Positions 10,148 through 18,965 of a stretch of DNA of 50,935 bases are shown one piece after another. Source of the stretch: Zygnema cylindricum (lineage: Eukaryota > Streptophyta > Zygnematophyceae > Zygnematales > Zygnemataceae). Positions within the stretch are counted from its first letter, which is position 1, and each line of letters begins with the position of its first letter. The notes beneath the pieces are model-generated. The model searched no databases, was not told the DNA's origin, and worked only from the letters and a program-made list of their open reading frames with translations. Both the position numbers and the translations under genes were made by a program. Location of the stretch: the NCBI GenBank assembly GCA_037447655.1, contig JBBHKE010002882.1:162072-213006 (forward strand), read 5' to 3'.

Positions 10148-11563
10148 TTAGCATCCATTTCCAACACACGAAGAATGTTGTGAAACATCCGTGTCCAAAT
10201 TGTCAAAAGATTGTCGTCGAAGGTACACGTAATCTCCAACTTGGTAAGATTTCCGTTGAGGCTTGTAACTGCCACTTCGCGTGGTGGCAAAGCGCAAAGT
10301 ATCCCGATTTTGGGCGATCTGCAAATTATCGAAAGCCATGGGCATCTCATGAGAAAAAAGCAAAGCATGACGAGTTAGTTCTTCCAAAAATATTGTGTCG
10401 GACATTAGAGGCAAAGGTAAACTTGTTGCTTTCTGAATATTCTGACCGAGCAAGGGTCCTCGGCCGAAGAGAGTATAGTACGGGCTGAAATTAGCCAAGC
10501 TAGCCTGTACGGACATCCGGTACCCCATGGTGATATAGCCCAAGGATTCGTCCCAAACGGAGATGTGTTTCTCCAAACGATGCTTTCGGAGAGCCCGCTT
10601 GAAAGTTTGGACAGCTCGTTCCGCTAAACCATCGGCTTGTGGGTGATCACGACTCGTCCGGCGATGATCAATTAAAACTTCATCTAACATCTCTTGAAAT
10701 TCCCCGCCGAACTCCGTACCCTGGTCCGTGAGAACCTCCGCAGGAGCTCCATAACGCATGAGAATGTGCTCTTTAAAAGCAGCGGTGGTCAATTTAGCAG
10801 TCTTGTGGGGAAGAGAGACCACCTCTACCCACTTGCTAAAATTTTCAATCATTATAATGATGTATTGTTTCCCCTTTCGAGATAAAGGAAAGTGTCCGAC
10901 AAGATCCACGGACCAGCGATAAAACAATCCTCTGATAGGCAATGGCTGTAGAGACACCTGCCGATTAGAGAAAGAGGTGCGTAGCCGGTCGCATGTGGCA
11001 CATTTGTGGAGAATGGCCACCACATCCGCTTGCATTCCAAACCACCAATAGCGTGCCTGTACAAGGCTCAAAGTACGCTTGGTCCCATAATGGCCAAGCT
11101 CGGTATGTATCTGCTCAATCAAGGACAAGCGCTCGGTTGGCCTGGGAACATGCCGATGACTGCTGTCCGCCAGCAATCGAACTAAAGATCCGCCGAGCCA
11201 CAGATAATTTTTGGCTCGTTTCTTTACTCGGTCTTCCTTCTCGGCGGTAGTACCGGGCCGAAAGGTTTGAGAGGAGAAAAAGAGGATTAATGGGCCGTCG
11301 TGCCACGAATCTGTGGCAGGCCGAGGGTGAGGAATAGAAGAGAGACAGTAAGTGATATAGGAACCAACCGACATGGCCGGTACCTCGTCCTCATCAAAAT
11401 CTTGCCGGACACCGTTATCGGTGGTCCAGGGTAGTGGATTTCGAGAAATCCCGTCGGGGTTCAAACTTAACAATCCGGGCCGATGGATGATATCAACCTC
11501 GTACTCTTGTAAAATTAAAGCCCATCGGGCAAGCTTCCCTGAAAGCTTATCGTTTGTCATCAA
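10148..11563 (-). CDS. Gypsy-1 copy 1: RNase H end and integrase
   Basis: Open frame of 471 aa; the ATG at 11563 is simply the first Met after a break. Residues 1-45 are the end of RNase H (LSGKLARWALILQEY, IIHRPG). Residues 153-191 form the integrase HHCC zinc domain (H153, H158, C188, C191). The catalytic core has D220 (WSVDLVG), D280 (LTDQGTEF) and E315 (DGLAERAVQTF), close to the D,D-35-E spacing. After about residue 400 comes the GDYVYLRRQSF segment of the GPY/F-like C-terminal part. A frameshift at about residue 455 leads into the PHD segment. No chromodomain follows; a PHD finger takes its place. The core looks able to fold, but the flanking parts of the polyprotein are broken. Confidence 0.9.
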   Translation of the reverse strand: MMTNDKLSGKLARWALILQEYEVDIIHRPGLLSLNPDGISRNPLPWTTDNGVRQDFDEDEVPAMSVGSYITYCLSSIPHPRPATDSWHDGPLILFFSSQTFRPGTTAEKEDRVKKRAKNYLWLGGSLVRLLADSSHRHVPRPTERLSLIEQIHTELGHYGTKRTLSLVQARYWWFGMQADVVAILHKCATCDRLRTSFSNRQVSLQPLPIRGLFYRWSVDLVGHFPLSRKGKQYIIIMIENFSKWVEVVSLPHKTAKLTTAAFKEHILMRYGAPAEVLTDQGTEFGGEFQEMLDEVLIDHRRTSRDHPQADGLAERAVQTFKRALRKHRLEKHISVWDESLGYITMGYRMSVQASLANFSPYYTLFGRGPLLGQNIQKATSLPLPLMSDTIFLEELTRHALLFSHEMPMAFDNLQIAQNRDTLRFATTRSGSYKPQRKSYQVGDYVYLRRQSFDNLDTDVSQHSSCVGNGC

Positions 11564-11940
11564 CCAATGAGGGGGTTGATGGTCAGTTAGGAGAGTGAAT
11601 GGCTTGCCGTAAAGATAATGTCAAAATTGAACAGTACCCCATACCGCGACGAGACATTCACCCTCATAACTACTGTAATTAGATTCAGCTCGGTTATTGC
11701 TCCGGCTGGCGTATGCCACTACGTATTCCTCTCCATTTAACTCTCTTTGCGTTAAAATAGCCGCAATGCCTGGCTTCTCGAAATCGGTTTGTAGGCAAAA
11801 GGGAAGCTTGTGGTTAGGAGGTCGGAGAATGGGAGCGCTAGAAAGGGCGGTTTTCAGTTTTTGAAACGCTTCTACTTGGGCGGGTCCCCAAACAAAAGGC
11901 ACTTCTTTGTTGAGAAGGTCATTGAGGGGAGAAGCCATCG
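11564..11940 (-). pseudogene. Gypsy-1 copy 1: RT connection / RNase H
   Basis: The frame 11938-11621 has MASPLNDLLNKEVPFVWG, then PNHKLPFCLQTDFEKPGIAAILTQRE (first catalytic Asp in QTDF), YVVAYASRSNNRAESNY and a segment ending in GECLVAVWGTVQF (catalytic Glu in YEGECLA-type motif). A break at about 11620 (TCA in place of a codon leading to a stop) separates it from the integrase frame, which begins with the last RNase H strands. Another break near 11966 separates it from RT. Identity with copies 2 and 3 over the same region is obvious. Confidence 0.85.
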
Positions 11941-11965
11941 TACTAAAATTCAGTACAAATCGACG

Positions 11966-12967
11966 TTAATAATTGGCTAATCCGAGAAAAGCCCTCACAC
12001 AAGTGAGATCTGTAGGGGTCGGCACTTTAGTGATAGCCTCTACCTTAACTTCCAAGGGAGTGATGCCCTCAGCTGAAATAAGATGGCCGAGATATGGCAC
12101 TCCCTCCGCACCAAAAGTACACTTGGCTGGGTGACACTTCAACCCGACTTTCCTTAACTCGGTGAGAACCCACTCAATATGGCGGGCGTGCTCCTCAACT
12201 GTGGCCGAAGCGATTATCAAGTCATCGATGTAGCACCGGGCAAATTTACATCCATCCAGCACCGAATCCATGACTTTTTGAAACACGGCGGGTGCGTTCT
12301 TAAGACCGAAAGGCATGACTGCCCATTCCCACCGACCATCACTTCCCCAAAATGCAGTTTTATGCCAGTCTCTTTCCTCGATTTCAATCTGGTTAAACCC
12401 TTGACGCAAGTCAAGAATGCTAAAGAACTTTGCACCATCTACATGGTCAAATATTTCCTCCGCTAGAGGCATAGGGTGGCAGTTTTGAACGGTCCGAGCA
12501 TTGAGCTCTTGGTAGTCCCCACACATTCGTCGCTCAGTAAAATTTCCGTCGGAATCTTTCTTCCTAGGCATGACTCTGGGTGCGGCAAAGGTGGAATCCG
12601 ACCGATAGATTAGACCAACTTCTTCCAATTCTGCGCATCTTTTGTCCACCATCTCCCATTCCATTTCAGAGAGACGGTGTTTCGACTTAAAGATAGGTCG
12701 GTTGTTTTCAAGGTCGATTGACATTTTGTAAGTGGAATGACGTCCAAGGTCATTCATGGAGAAATCAAACGCATCTATATGCCGGGTGACAGTGTCACTT
12801 AATAGTGCATGTTCCGCCTTTGTGAGACTAGAACCGAACTTCCACTTGGAAGTCTCGAGACTCTTGATAGTGAAAGCTTCCATGGCTTGAGCAAATGCAA
12901 TTTGCTCATCGACAATGAGTGAGTGGCCTAACTCGTATTTTATCGGAGTCTGCAGCAAGTAGTTCAC
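11966..12967 (-). CDS. Gypsy-1 copy 1: reverse transcriptase
   Basis: Open frame of 333 aa. It begins with a short linker (LIVDEQIAFAQAMEAF), and the RT fold starts near residue 80. Motifs in order: RRMCGDYQELN (147-156), HPMPLAEEIFD, FFSILDLRQGFNQIEI (catalytic D186), WAVMPFGLKNAPAVFQ (216-230), CYIDDLIIAS (YIDD 246-249), GVPYLGHLISAEGI and VRAFLGLANY at the end. All three catalytic Asp residues are present, so this is the best-preserved enzyme of copy 1. It ends at a stop just before the connection domain, a position where copy 2 continues with YRRFVPSF. The methyltransferase lies directly upstream in the same polyprotein. Confidence 0.92.
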   Translation of the reverse strand: MNYLLQTPIKYELGHSLIVDEQIAFAQAMEAFTIKSLETSKWKFGSSLTKAEHALLSDTVTRHIDAFDFSMNDLGRHSTYKMSIDLENNRPIFKSKHRLSEMEWEMVDKRCAELEEVGLIYRSDSTFAAPRVMPRKKDSDGNFTERRMCGDYQELNARTVQNCHPMPLAEEIFDHVDGAKFFSILDLRQGFNQIEIEERDWHKTAFWGSDGRWEWAVMPFGLKNAPAVFQKVMDSVLDGCKFARCYIDDLIIASATVEEHARHIEWVLTELRKVGLKCHPAKCTFGAEGVPYLGHLISAEGITPLEVKVEAITKVPTPTDLTCVRAFLGLANY

Positions 12968-13261
12968 CCAGTGGTGCCAACTACGCGTCGGAAATGCAGC
13001 TGTCTAGTGCGGTGCCGGACCAGGAAACGATGAAATTGTGGCTTTAACGGTTGTATAGGCCGTGATTTCACAAGACATATGACTGGGGCTGAGAAAATCA
13101 TACATGTAGATGTCCTTAACCGCTGGTATGAGAGAAAGGAAGAGAATAAATTGAAATGGGTTTCCTTTGAGACTAGGAGAGGTGCGAGAGGACACAAGAC
13201 GTAAAGGAGCCGAAGGAGCCGCTGTATTCCCCCCCCTAGCTGGTTGCACTTGTGATTCTGT

Positions 13262-14238
13262 ACGTAGCGACCAGCTGCAAGGCAGAGACCTAATCCAAAT
13301 GATAAAGACTGAGGATCCATGACCCTACCCAACAAAGTGCAACGCTATCTTTCCGTAAGGCCGGGGCCGGAGTCGTGCCTCGAATAAAATGCATGAGATG
13401 CTCCCGTTCTGTGGTCGTAGGCTCCTCTAACTCTCCAGTGACATTATTTCGGAGCATGCCTGGACCGTTATGAGAGAATTCATGGGAATTAGGGTAAGAT
13501 ACTAAAGTAACAAGGACCTTGAGGGGTTGGCCAGGTACATTAATGCTGTAATACGGAGGGTAGTCAGTTTGGATACATGATTGGACTGGGCGAAAGGGAA
13601 GCAAAGTTGTCGTAATGTCTGTAGTGGGAGGTCTTACAAACAAATTAGCCTCACGAAGACGACAAACATCGATTAGGTTCGTCCATTTGGAGCCAACCCG
13701 ATGTGCCAAGGACCCATGCGAAGCGGCATCAATAATTAGTGGGGGTCCGATAAGGTGTTCAATGCGCAACAAGAACTCTTGGCCGAGGATCATTATAAGC
13801 GGCGACGTTCTCTAAAATGTATCCGACAGGCTTGGCCATGGTTTGAAGAAAATGAAGGACCCTCAAAAGCTCAAAAAACAATTTGGTACGCGGATCGGCC
13901 AAACCAATACCTTTGCCGGCCCAAGACATGCCTTGACACTCCCACCCCTCGAAAACAAGGTCTATCGGTTTGACATCCCGTAGATGATGATTACTAAGGA
14001 TGCAATTTTTTTCTGGAAGAGCAGCGTGCATGTGTAGAAAGGCTGACTTTGGAAACAACTGTGGATACTGTGAATGCAGGAGATTACAGTGGTGCAATTG
14101 TGCTTTTCTAGCTAATGCATGAATTTTTACTTCATAGTAGTGATGGATGAGGAGACCATTCCGTAAACATGACAATAGTGAAGATTCGATCCTAGCGAAT
14201 AGATCTAAAATAACGACCCCGTCTGTGTGAAGACTCAA
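13262..14238 (-). pseudogene. C5 cytosine DNA methyltransferase domain inside Gypsy-1
   Basis: Three minus-strand frames together give the conserved blocks of a DNA (cytosine-5) methyltransferase. Frame 14238-13759: motif I VVILDLFARIE (residues 8-18, where the family has DLFAGxG), the following strand with ALARKAQ, motif IV VKPIDLVFEGWECQG with the catalytic Cys at residue 101, a segment GKGIGLADPRT, and motif VI ILENV (142-145) with the catalytic Glu. Frame 13793-13290: motif VIII-like PLIIDAASHGSLAHRV with WTNL, then TTEREHLMHF near the end (motif IX-like). Frame from 13335: motif X-like LGRVMDPQSLSFGLGLCLA. The domain sits between protease and RT. Two frameshifts, the degenerate motif I and the Pro-to-Glu change before the Cys show that this copy is inactive. 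The region 12968-13262 is a low-complexity linker to RT. Confidence 0.88.
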
Positions 14239-14607
14239 CTATACTGGCTTCCAACTGATTGGAAAGAAATCTGAATGATCGGATGCATCTGTAGGTATAG
14301 GAGGGATAGTCGTTAATGGAATACATAATAAGGACTTATAAATACTGTCAAATGTGTGAGAATTGATAAGAAAACCCGGTTCCGCAAAGATCTCGGGTAA
14401 AGGGGAACTATCTGGTGTAATTTCTTCGGTCGAAAAAGAGTGGAAAATTTCCTACCCAACGGAGTTCCCCAAAAATGAGGGAAGGGCCATAGCCGAGTGA
14501 GCCATAGTGGTCAAAGGTCGGCGAGCTGAAATGAGAGGGAGGAATATTTTGCGCTCCGGAAAGTGTGTCGGTCGGTAAAAAAATGTTTGGTCGTGCATGT
14601 CCACGCC
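14239..14607 (-). pseudogene. Gypsy-1 copy 1: protease C-terminus and linker to methyltransferase
   Basis: From 14607 the minus strand encodes SGGVDMHDQTFFYRP, then a segment ending in KIFLPLIS, which continues the protease-region sequence broken off at 15956. After a stop near 14452 another frame gives an acidic, Pro/Ser-rich linker (EEITPDSSPLPEIF...) that runs up to the methyltransferase start. The ATG usually taken as the methyltransferase start is therefore only a Met within a polyprotein. Confidence 0.6.
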
Positions 14608-15960
14608 ACCGCTGAAATTATATGGGCTCCATTGCCACACAGAATTCGCAGATCAAAAGAAGCTAATATAGATTGTGCCGACTCCAAGTTTATACAAACC
14701 CAAATGATTGACCCTTTGACAATTAGAACCCTATTACAGCTTCACCCCCGTGAAATAAGACTTAGTGTGTGCTCAGTTTCACCACAGAATGCAAAGTTAG
14801 AATATGAATTTTGGACACATTCACCCACTTTGACTATCCCCTAGAAATGCAGCCACCTTGGCAGGCAAATAGTATGACCAACTGCACACTTGTGTAGCCT
14901 GGACTCCCCTGAGTCCGCAACAAAAAGAATCAATGAAAATGGTCAATTGAATTGATAGTTATGGCTGGCCAAAGTTTGCCTTTATACAAGGTGCTCTCTG
15001 AAGAGGCAGCTACCTACCAGAAATATTCTAAGTCGTAAACCCCTCTTTAAACCCTCTAGTACTGAGGTACGGACCAATCAAATTACTATATAGTACATAA
15101 AGGTACAGGTGCCGGTGTACCTTTCGTATGGCCATCGTACGACATGGCTATAAAGTCAACACATGTCCCATCGGGATTCGCTCTTATAATCGCCGGAATT
15201 CCTGCTTCCAAATCTTATCCCTCCACGTGGCGCCAGGTCATGCCACGTCAAAAAAACGGTACCGTACAGAAAGTACAGGTTTCGGAGTACTTTATGTACG
15301 GACATTGTACGATGATGTTATTATGTGACATTTGTCACATTCGGATTTGTTATGTTCCTTTCCGGAGATTCCGCAACCTGTATAATGTCGTCACGTGTCA
15401 TTCAGAGTGGTGACGTCCGCAAACGCCAAAAACGTGTTCCGCGATCTCGACATTTATCGCTGTCGTTCGATTTAAACTGGCATTCAATTTTAGCCGTCAA
15501 AAATTGGTGCGCGGTATTTGTTTCGATAGCGAAACAAATGCGCGGTATCCATTATATCTACGTACCGTACTCCGTACTAAGTTAAAGTGTATCTATGTAT
15601 TAAGTATCTATTTCCCGTTAAACGAATTAATCTACGTGTAACTATTTAGATATTTATCAAACCCTATATATCATAACACTAGTTTTAGACTTAACGGTTA
15701 AAGCTGACGGCTATAGAGGTTTGACAGACGGCAGGTACCAGGATCAATTCCTGGGTCCGTCAAGCACATTTTGGTAAATCTACCTAATCCACCCCTTGTC
15801 TTCTCTAGAGAGTTTAGGTAACCATGGCTCTAGCTCCCTTTCAAGCCTTCAGTGACTACAACAAGTGTGGGGGCTTGGGAAGGGGAGTTAGAGGCAGACC
15901 GCCTCAACTCTTTTTATATCCTAATACAGACCTAGAAAATACACAAATATCAACAACCGC
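14608..15960 (-). repeat. Copia-1-type solo LTR M1 with target duplication ACCGC
   Basis: The LTR proper is 14613-15955 (1343 bp, left end TGAAATTATATGG, right end AATATCAACA), flanked on both sides by ACCGC (14608-14612, 15956-15960). It lies antisense to copies B and C. It is longer than its relatives because the segment with the GTAC hairpin is present twice (about 15090-15240 and 15255-15420). It also has a TATA-like box (minus TTGTATAAAGG, plus 14978-14990) and the tRNA-arm-like hairpin at 15721-15763. There is no internal region, so it is a solo LTR inside the Gypsy-1 protease. The small frames at 15128-15585 are not genes. Confidence 0.85.
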
Positions 15961-16183
15961 CGATTTGAAATATAACGTCTTCCCACCAAACACTCATAGT
16001 CGTCACATTTAGTGACCAATGCTCTGACTGCAATTTCAACAGACTCATTTTTGGTTCCTGTCTCAAACCGAAAGCTGAGCGGGTCCTTTGTGATTCCGAA
16101 GACCGGCTCCGTGGTCCCATCCAAAGTAAGAAGGCGGGTACCTATCACCTGAAGCTTGTGTGCTTTCAAACCAAGCTTGAGAG
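15956..16183 (-). pseudogene. Gypsy-1 copy 1: protease middle segment
   Basis: Between two solo LTRs the minus strand encodes LKLGLKAHKLQVIGTRLL, TLDGTTEPVFGITKDPLSF, then VEIAVRALVTKCDDYECLVGR. This is the part of a retropepsin-like domain that follows the active-site D-T-G strand (found at 18432-18962), with the flap-region L-x-T-x-D-G and the closing YDxLVGR pattern. A one-base loss near the right end shifts the frame relative to the continuation at 14607. The longer open frame at 15921-16457 arises only because LTR sequence happens to read through. Confidence 0.75.
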
Positions 16184-18431
16184 TGAAACTGTGAGACCTC
16201 CACAAGTCCTTAGAGTGAATAACTTCTAAGAAGCCTCTAAGATAACTTTGACCCCTTTGTGTTTCAGCAAGAAAAACTACCACCCTCGCAGATAAAAAAC
16301 TTTGACCACCACCACCTCTGTGAAGGCAAGACCCCCCTGAGTCGATAGCAAAAAGAATCTCTGAATTTGCTCCCCTGAGTAGTAAGTTATAGAGGGTCAA
16401 AGTTGACCATTTGTACAGAAGCTCTTTGGGAGAGAGATGAAACTCTGAGACCTCCATTGGCCCTCAGAGTATGCAGATCCAAAAGAAGCTAATCTAGATA
16501 GTGCCGACTCCAAGCTGCTATAAACCCAAGTGACTGACCCCTTGACAGTCAAAACCCCAATATAGATTCACCCCTGTGAAATAACACTTTATGTGTGCTT
16601 AGTTCCACCACATAATGCAAAGTTAGAATATGAGATTTGAACACATTCACCCACTTTGACATTCCCTTAGAAATGCTGCCACCCTGGCAGACAAAAATTC
16701 TGACTGACTCCACCCTTGTGTAGCATAGACTCCCTTGAGTGCGCAGCAAAAAGAATCACTGAAAATGGTCAAGTAAATTGATAGTTATGGCTGGCCAAAG
16801 TTTGCCATTTATACAAGGTGCTCTCTGGGAGAGGCAGCTACCTACCCAAAAATTTCTAAGTCGTATTCCCTCTCTAAAACTCTATCTACTGAAGTACGGC
16901 ACAAATCAAATTATTGTGTCGTACAGAAAAGTACAGGTGCCGGTGTACTTTCTGTACGGTCATTGTACGACATGGCCAAAATGTCGACACGTGTCAAATC
17001 ACGATTAGTTCCTGTAATCTCCGGAATTCTCGTAATCCAATGTTATCACGCCACGTGTCACCTGACGTGGCAAAAACCATAAAACGCCAAAAATACCTTT
17101 TCCGTGATCTCGGCGCCTATCGCGGCCGTCTTATCAAAACCGACTATAATCCTAGCCGTTGAAATTCGACGCGCGATATTTGTTTCGCTATCGAAACAAA
17201 TGCGCGGTATCCGTTCTGTTCGCGTACCGTACTGTGTACTAAATCAAACTGTATCTATGCACTAATTATCTATTCGTCGTTAAACGAATTAATCTACATG
17301 TAACGATTTATATATTTATCAAATCCTATATATTCTAATATGTGTCCTAGGCCTAACGGTTAGAGCTAACGTCTAATGGAAATTGACGGACGGCAAATAC
17401 CAGGATCAATACCTGGGTCCGTCAATTAACTTTTAGTAATTATATCTAATCCACCCCATGTTTTCTCTAGTGAGCTTTAGGCAGCCATGGCTCTTGCTCC
17501 CTATCAAGCCTTCAGTGACTACAACAAGTGTGGGTGCTTGGAGAAGGGAGTCAGGGACACACTCCCTTTGCTCTTTTTCTATAAAGACCTAGAAAATACT
17601 CAAATATCAACAGATCCTATCTCCTAATTATTCTAAGTCCTATCTCTCTCACAGACTCTATCTACTGATTACGGAGCCAATCAGATTACACTTCTGTACA
17701 CAAAAGTACAACTGCCGGTGTACTTTCTGTACGGACAGTGTACGACATGGCCTAAATGTCGACACCTGGTATATCCGGATTCGCTCCGTTAATCCTAGGA
17801 GATGTCGCGATCCAATGTCATTCCGCCACGTGTCATCCGATGTGGCGATGAACGAAAACCGCCAAAATCCTCTTCCGCGATCTCGGCGTTAATTTCGGTC
17901 GTCCGATTAAATTCACATTTAATCGTAGCAGTAATAAATACATGCGCTGTATTAGTTTCGCTAATGAAATAAATGCGCGGTATTCGTTTCTTATCCGTAC
18001 CCTAATCTGTACTTTTACATTACTGGATCTATGTCTACAGTAAAACTGTTTCAGTTAAATGAACTATCCTACGTATTAATGTTTACTTAAATATCAAACC
18101 CTATTGTGAGTAACACTATGTTTAGACTTAACGGTTAAGGCTACCGGCTACCGGCTGCTTACCGTCCGGCAGGTACCAGGATCAAATCCTGGAGGCAGCA
18201 CATATCCTTTTAGAAAATAAACCTCTAACGGTAAATAAACTAATAAATATATTTCCCGTAAACCTCTGGATAGCCTAGGTAGCCATGGCTCTAGCTTCCT
18301 CTTCAGTTTCTCAATGACTGCGACAAGTTTAAGAAAGTTGGAGCGAGAAGTTAGAGGTAGAATGCCTCGGCTTTCTTCTATTTTTTTATTTAGACCTAGA
18401 AAATAATTTAAACGGACCATTAATTTCTACA
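16184..18431 (-). repeat. Copia-1-type solo LTR M3, interrupted by M2
   Basis: Left part 16184-16437 starts with TGAAACTGTGAGACCTCC, the complement of the Copia-1 LTR end. Right part 17613-18431 ends with TTAATTTCTACA, the complement of TGTAGAAAxTAATGG. Joined length is about 1073 bp, like B and C. It interrupts the Gypsy-1 protease just after its D-T-G strand. Flanks are GAGAG (left) and GAACG (right), matching at three of five positions, so a target duplication is only plausible. It carries the GTAC hairpin (about 17693-17734) and the arm-like hairpin at 18154-18199. Confidence 0.75.
16438..17612 (-). repeat. Copia-1-type solo LTR M2 nested in M3
   Basis: TGAAACTCTGAGACCTCC on the left and CAAATATCAACA on the right; 1175 bp. 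It splits M3 at the AGAGAG/GATCC position, where the uninterrupted LTRs have AGAGAGGGTCC. No clean target duplication is visible (AGAGA against GATCC). Contains a TATA box (minus TTGTATAAAT), the long hairpin 16921-16957 and the arm-like hairpin 17381-17427. Closest relative is M1, which shares its TGTTGATATTTG start. Confidence 0.75.
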
Positions 18432-18962
18432 GAACGCAAATCCAGATCCGAGGATCACGGGTTTGGCCCCGGTGTCCATGAGAGGAAGAGTGGGGTGAAC
18501 AACGTTCACTGAGAATGATCCCCGAGAGTTATCAAGGAAACTGATGTGGGGATCAAGATTACGACGCTCTTCCGTAGTAACGGGTTGAACCGCTGAGAGA
18601 CTGCGGTTTAACTGCAGAGCCCTCAAAGCGGCTGCCGCTGTGACCTCATCAACGAGGGGAAGGGCTTTCGGTACATCCTCCAACATAGGTGAAAGAATAC
18701 TTAATCGCTCCTTCACCCGATGAGCCTCATGAATAGTGCCATCCAATATAGTCGGTGCATCTTCCGCGATCGTAAGAGCGGTTTCCGGTAGGGAAAGCAG
18801 AGGCTCTTTTACAAATGAGAGTGGGACACGAGAATTTTGTAATTTGCCCACTCGGTTTTGGTCTAGTGAGCCTTTTTCAAATGTGGCCACCCGTTGTTGG
18901 ACGGTAGAATCCCGAAGTGTTCGCCTGGCCAACAACGGTATGTGGACAACGGTCCTAGCCAT
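18432..18962 (-). pseudogene. Gypsy-1 copy 1: protease N-terminus with DTG active site
   Basis: The 180-aa frame starts in a variable linker (VAAxxALRALQLN region, several acidic stretches) and ends with FSVNVVHPTLPLMDTGAKPVILGSGFAF. The LMDTGA strand and the following VILG are the retropepsin active site. Two residues later the frame runs into Copia-1 LTR M3. The rest of the domain is found at 15956-16183 and 14480-14607. In the intact element this would be the Gag-Pol protease, acting as a dimer. Confidence 0.8.
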
Positions 18963-18965
18963 CCC

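Noticed and set aside
15733-15763. A functional tRNA gene on the plus strand
   Set aside because: Only a T-arm-like hairpin and a D-arm-like string; no anticodon arm or acceptor stem of 7 bp in the right place.
15921-16457. 178-aa minus-strand open frame as a single gene
   Set aside because: It is a chance fusion of Copia LTR sequence with a Gypsy-1 protease fragment across insertion boundaries.
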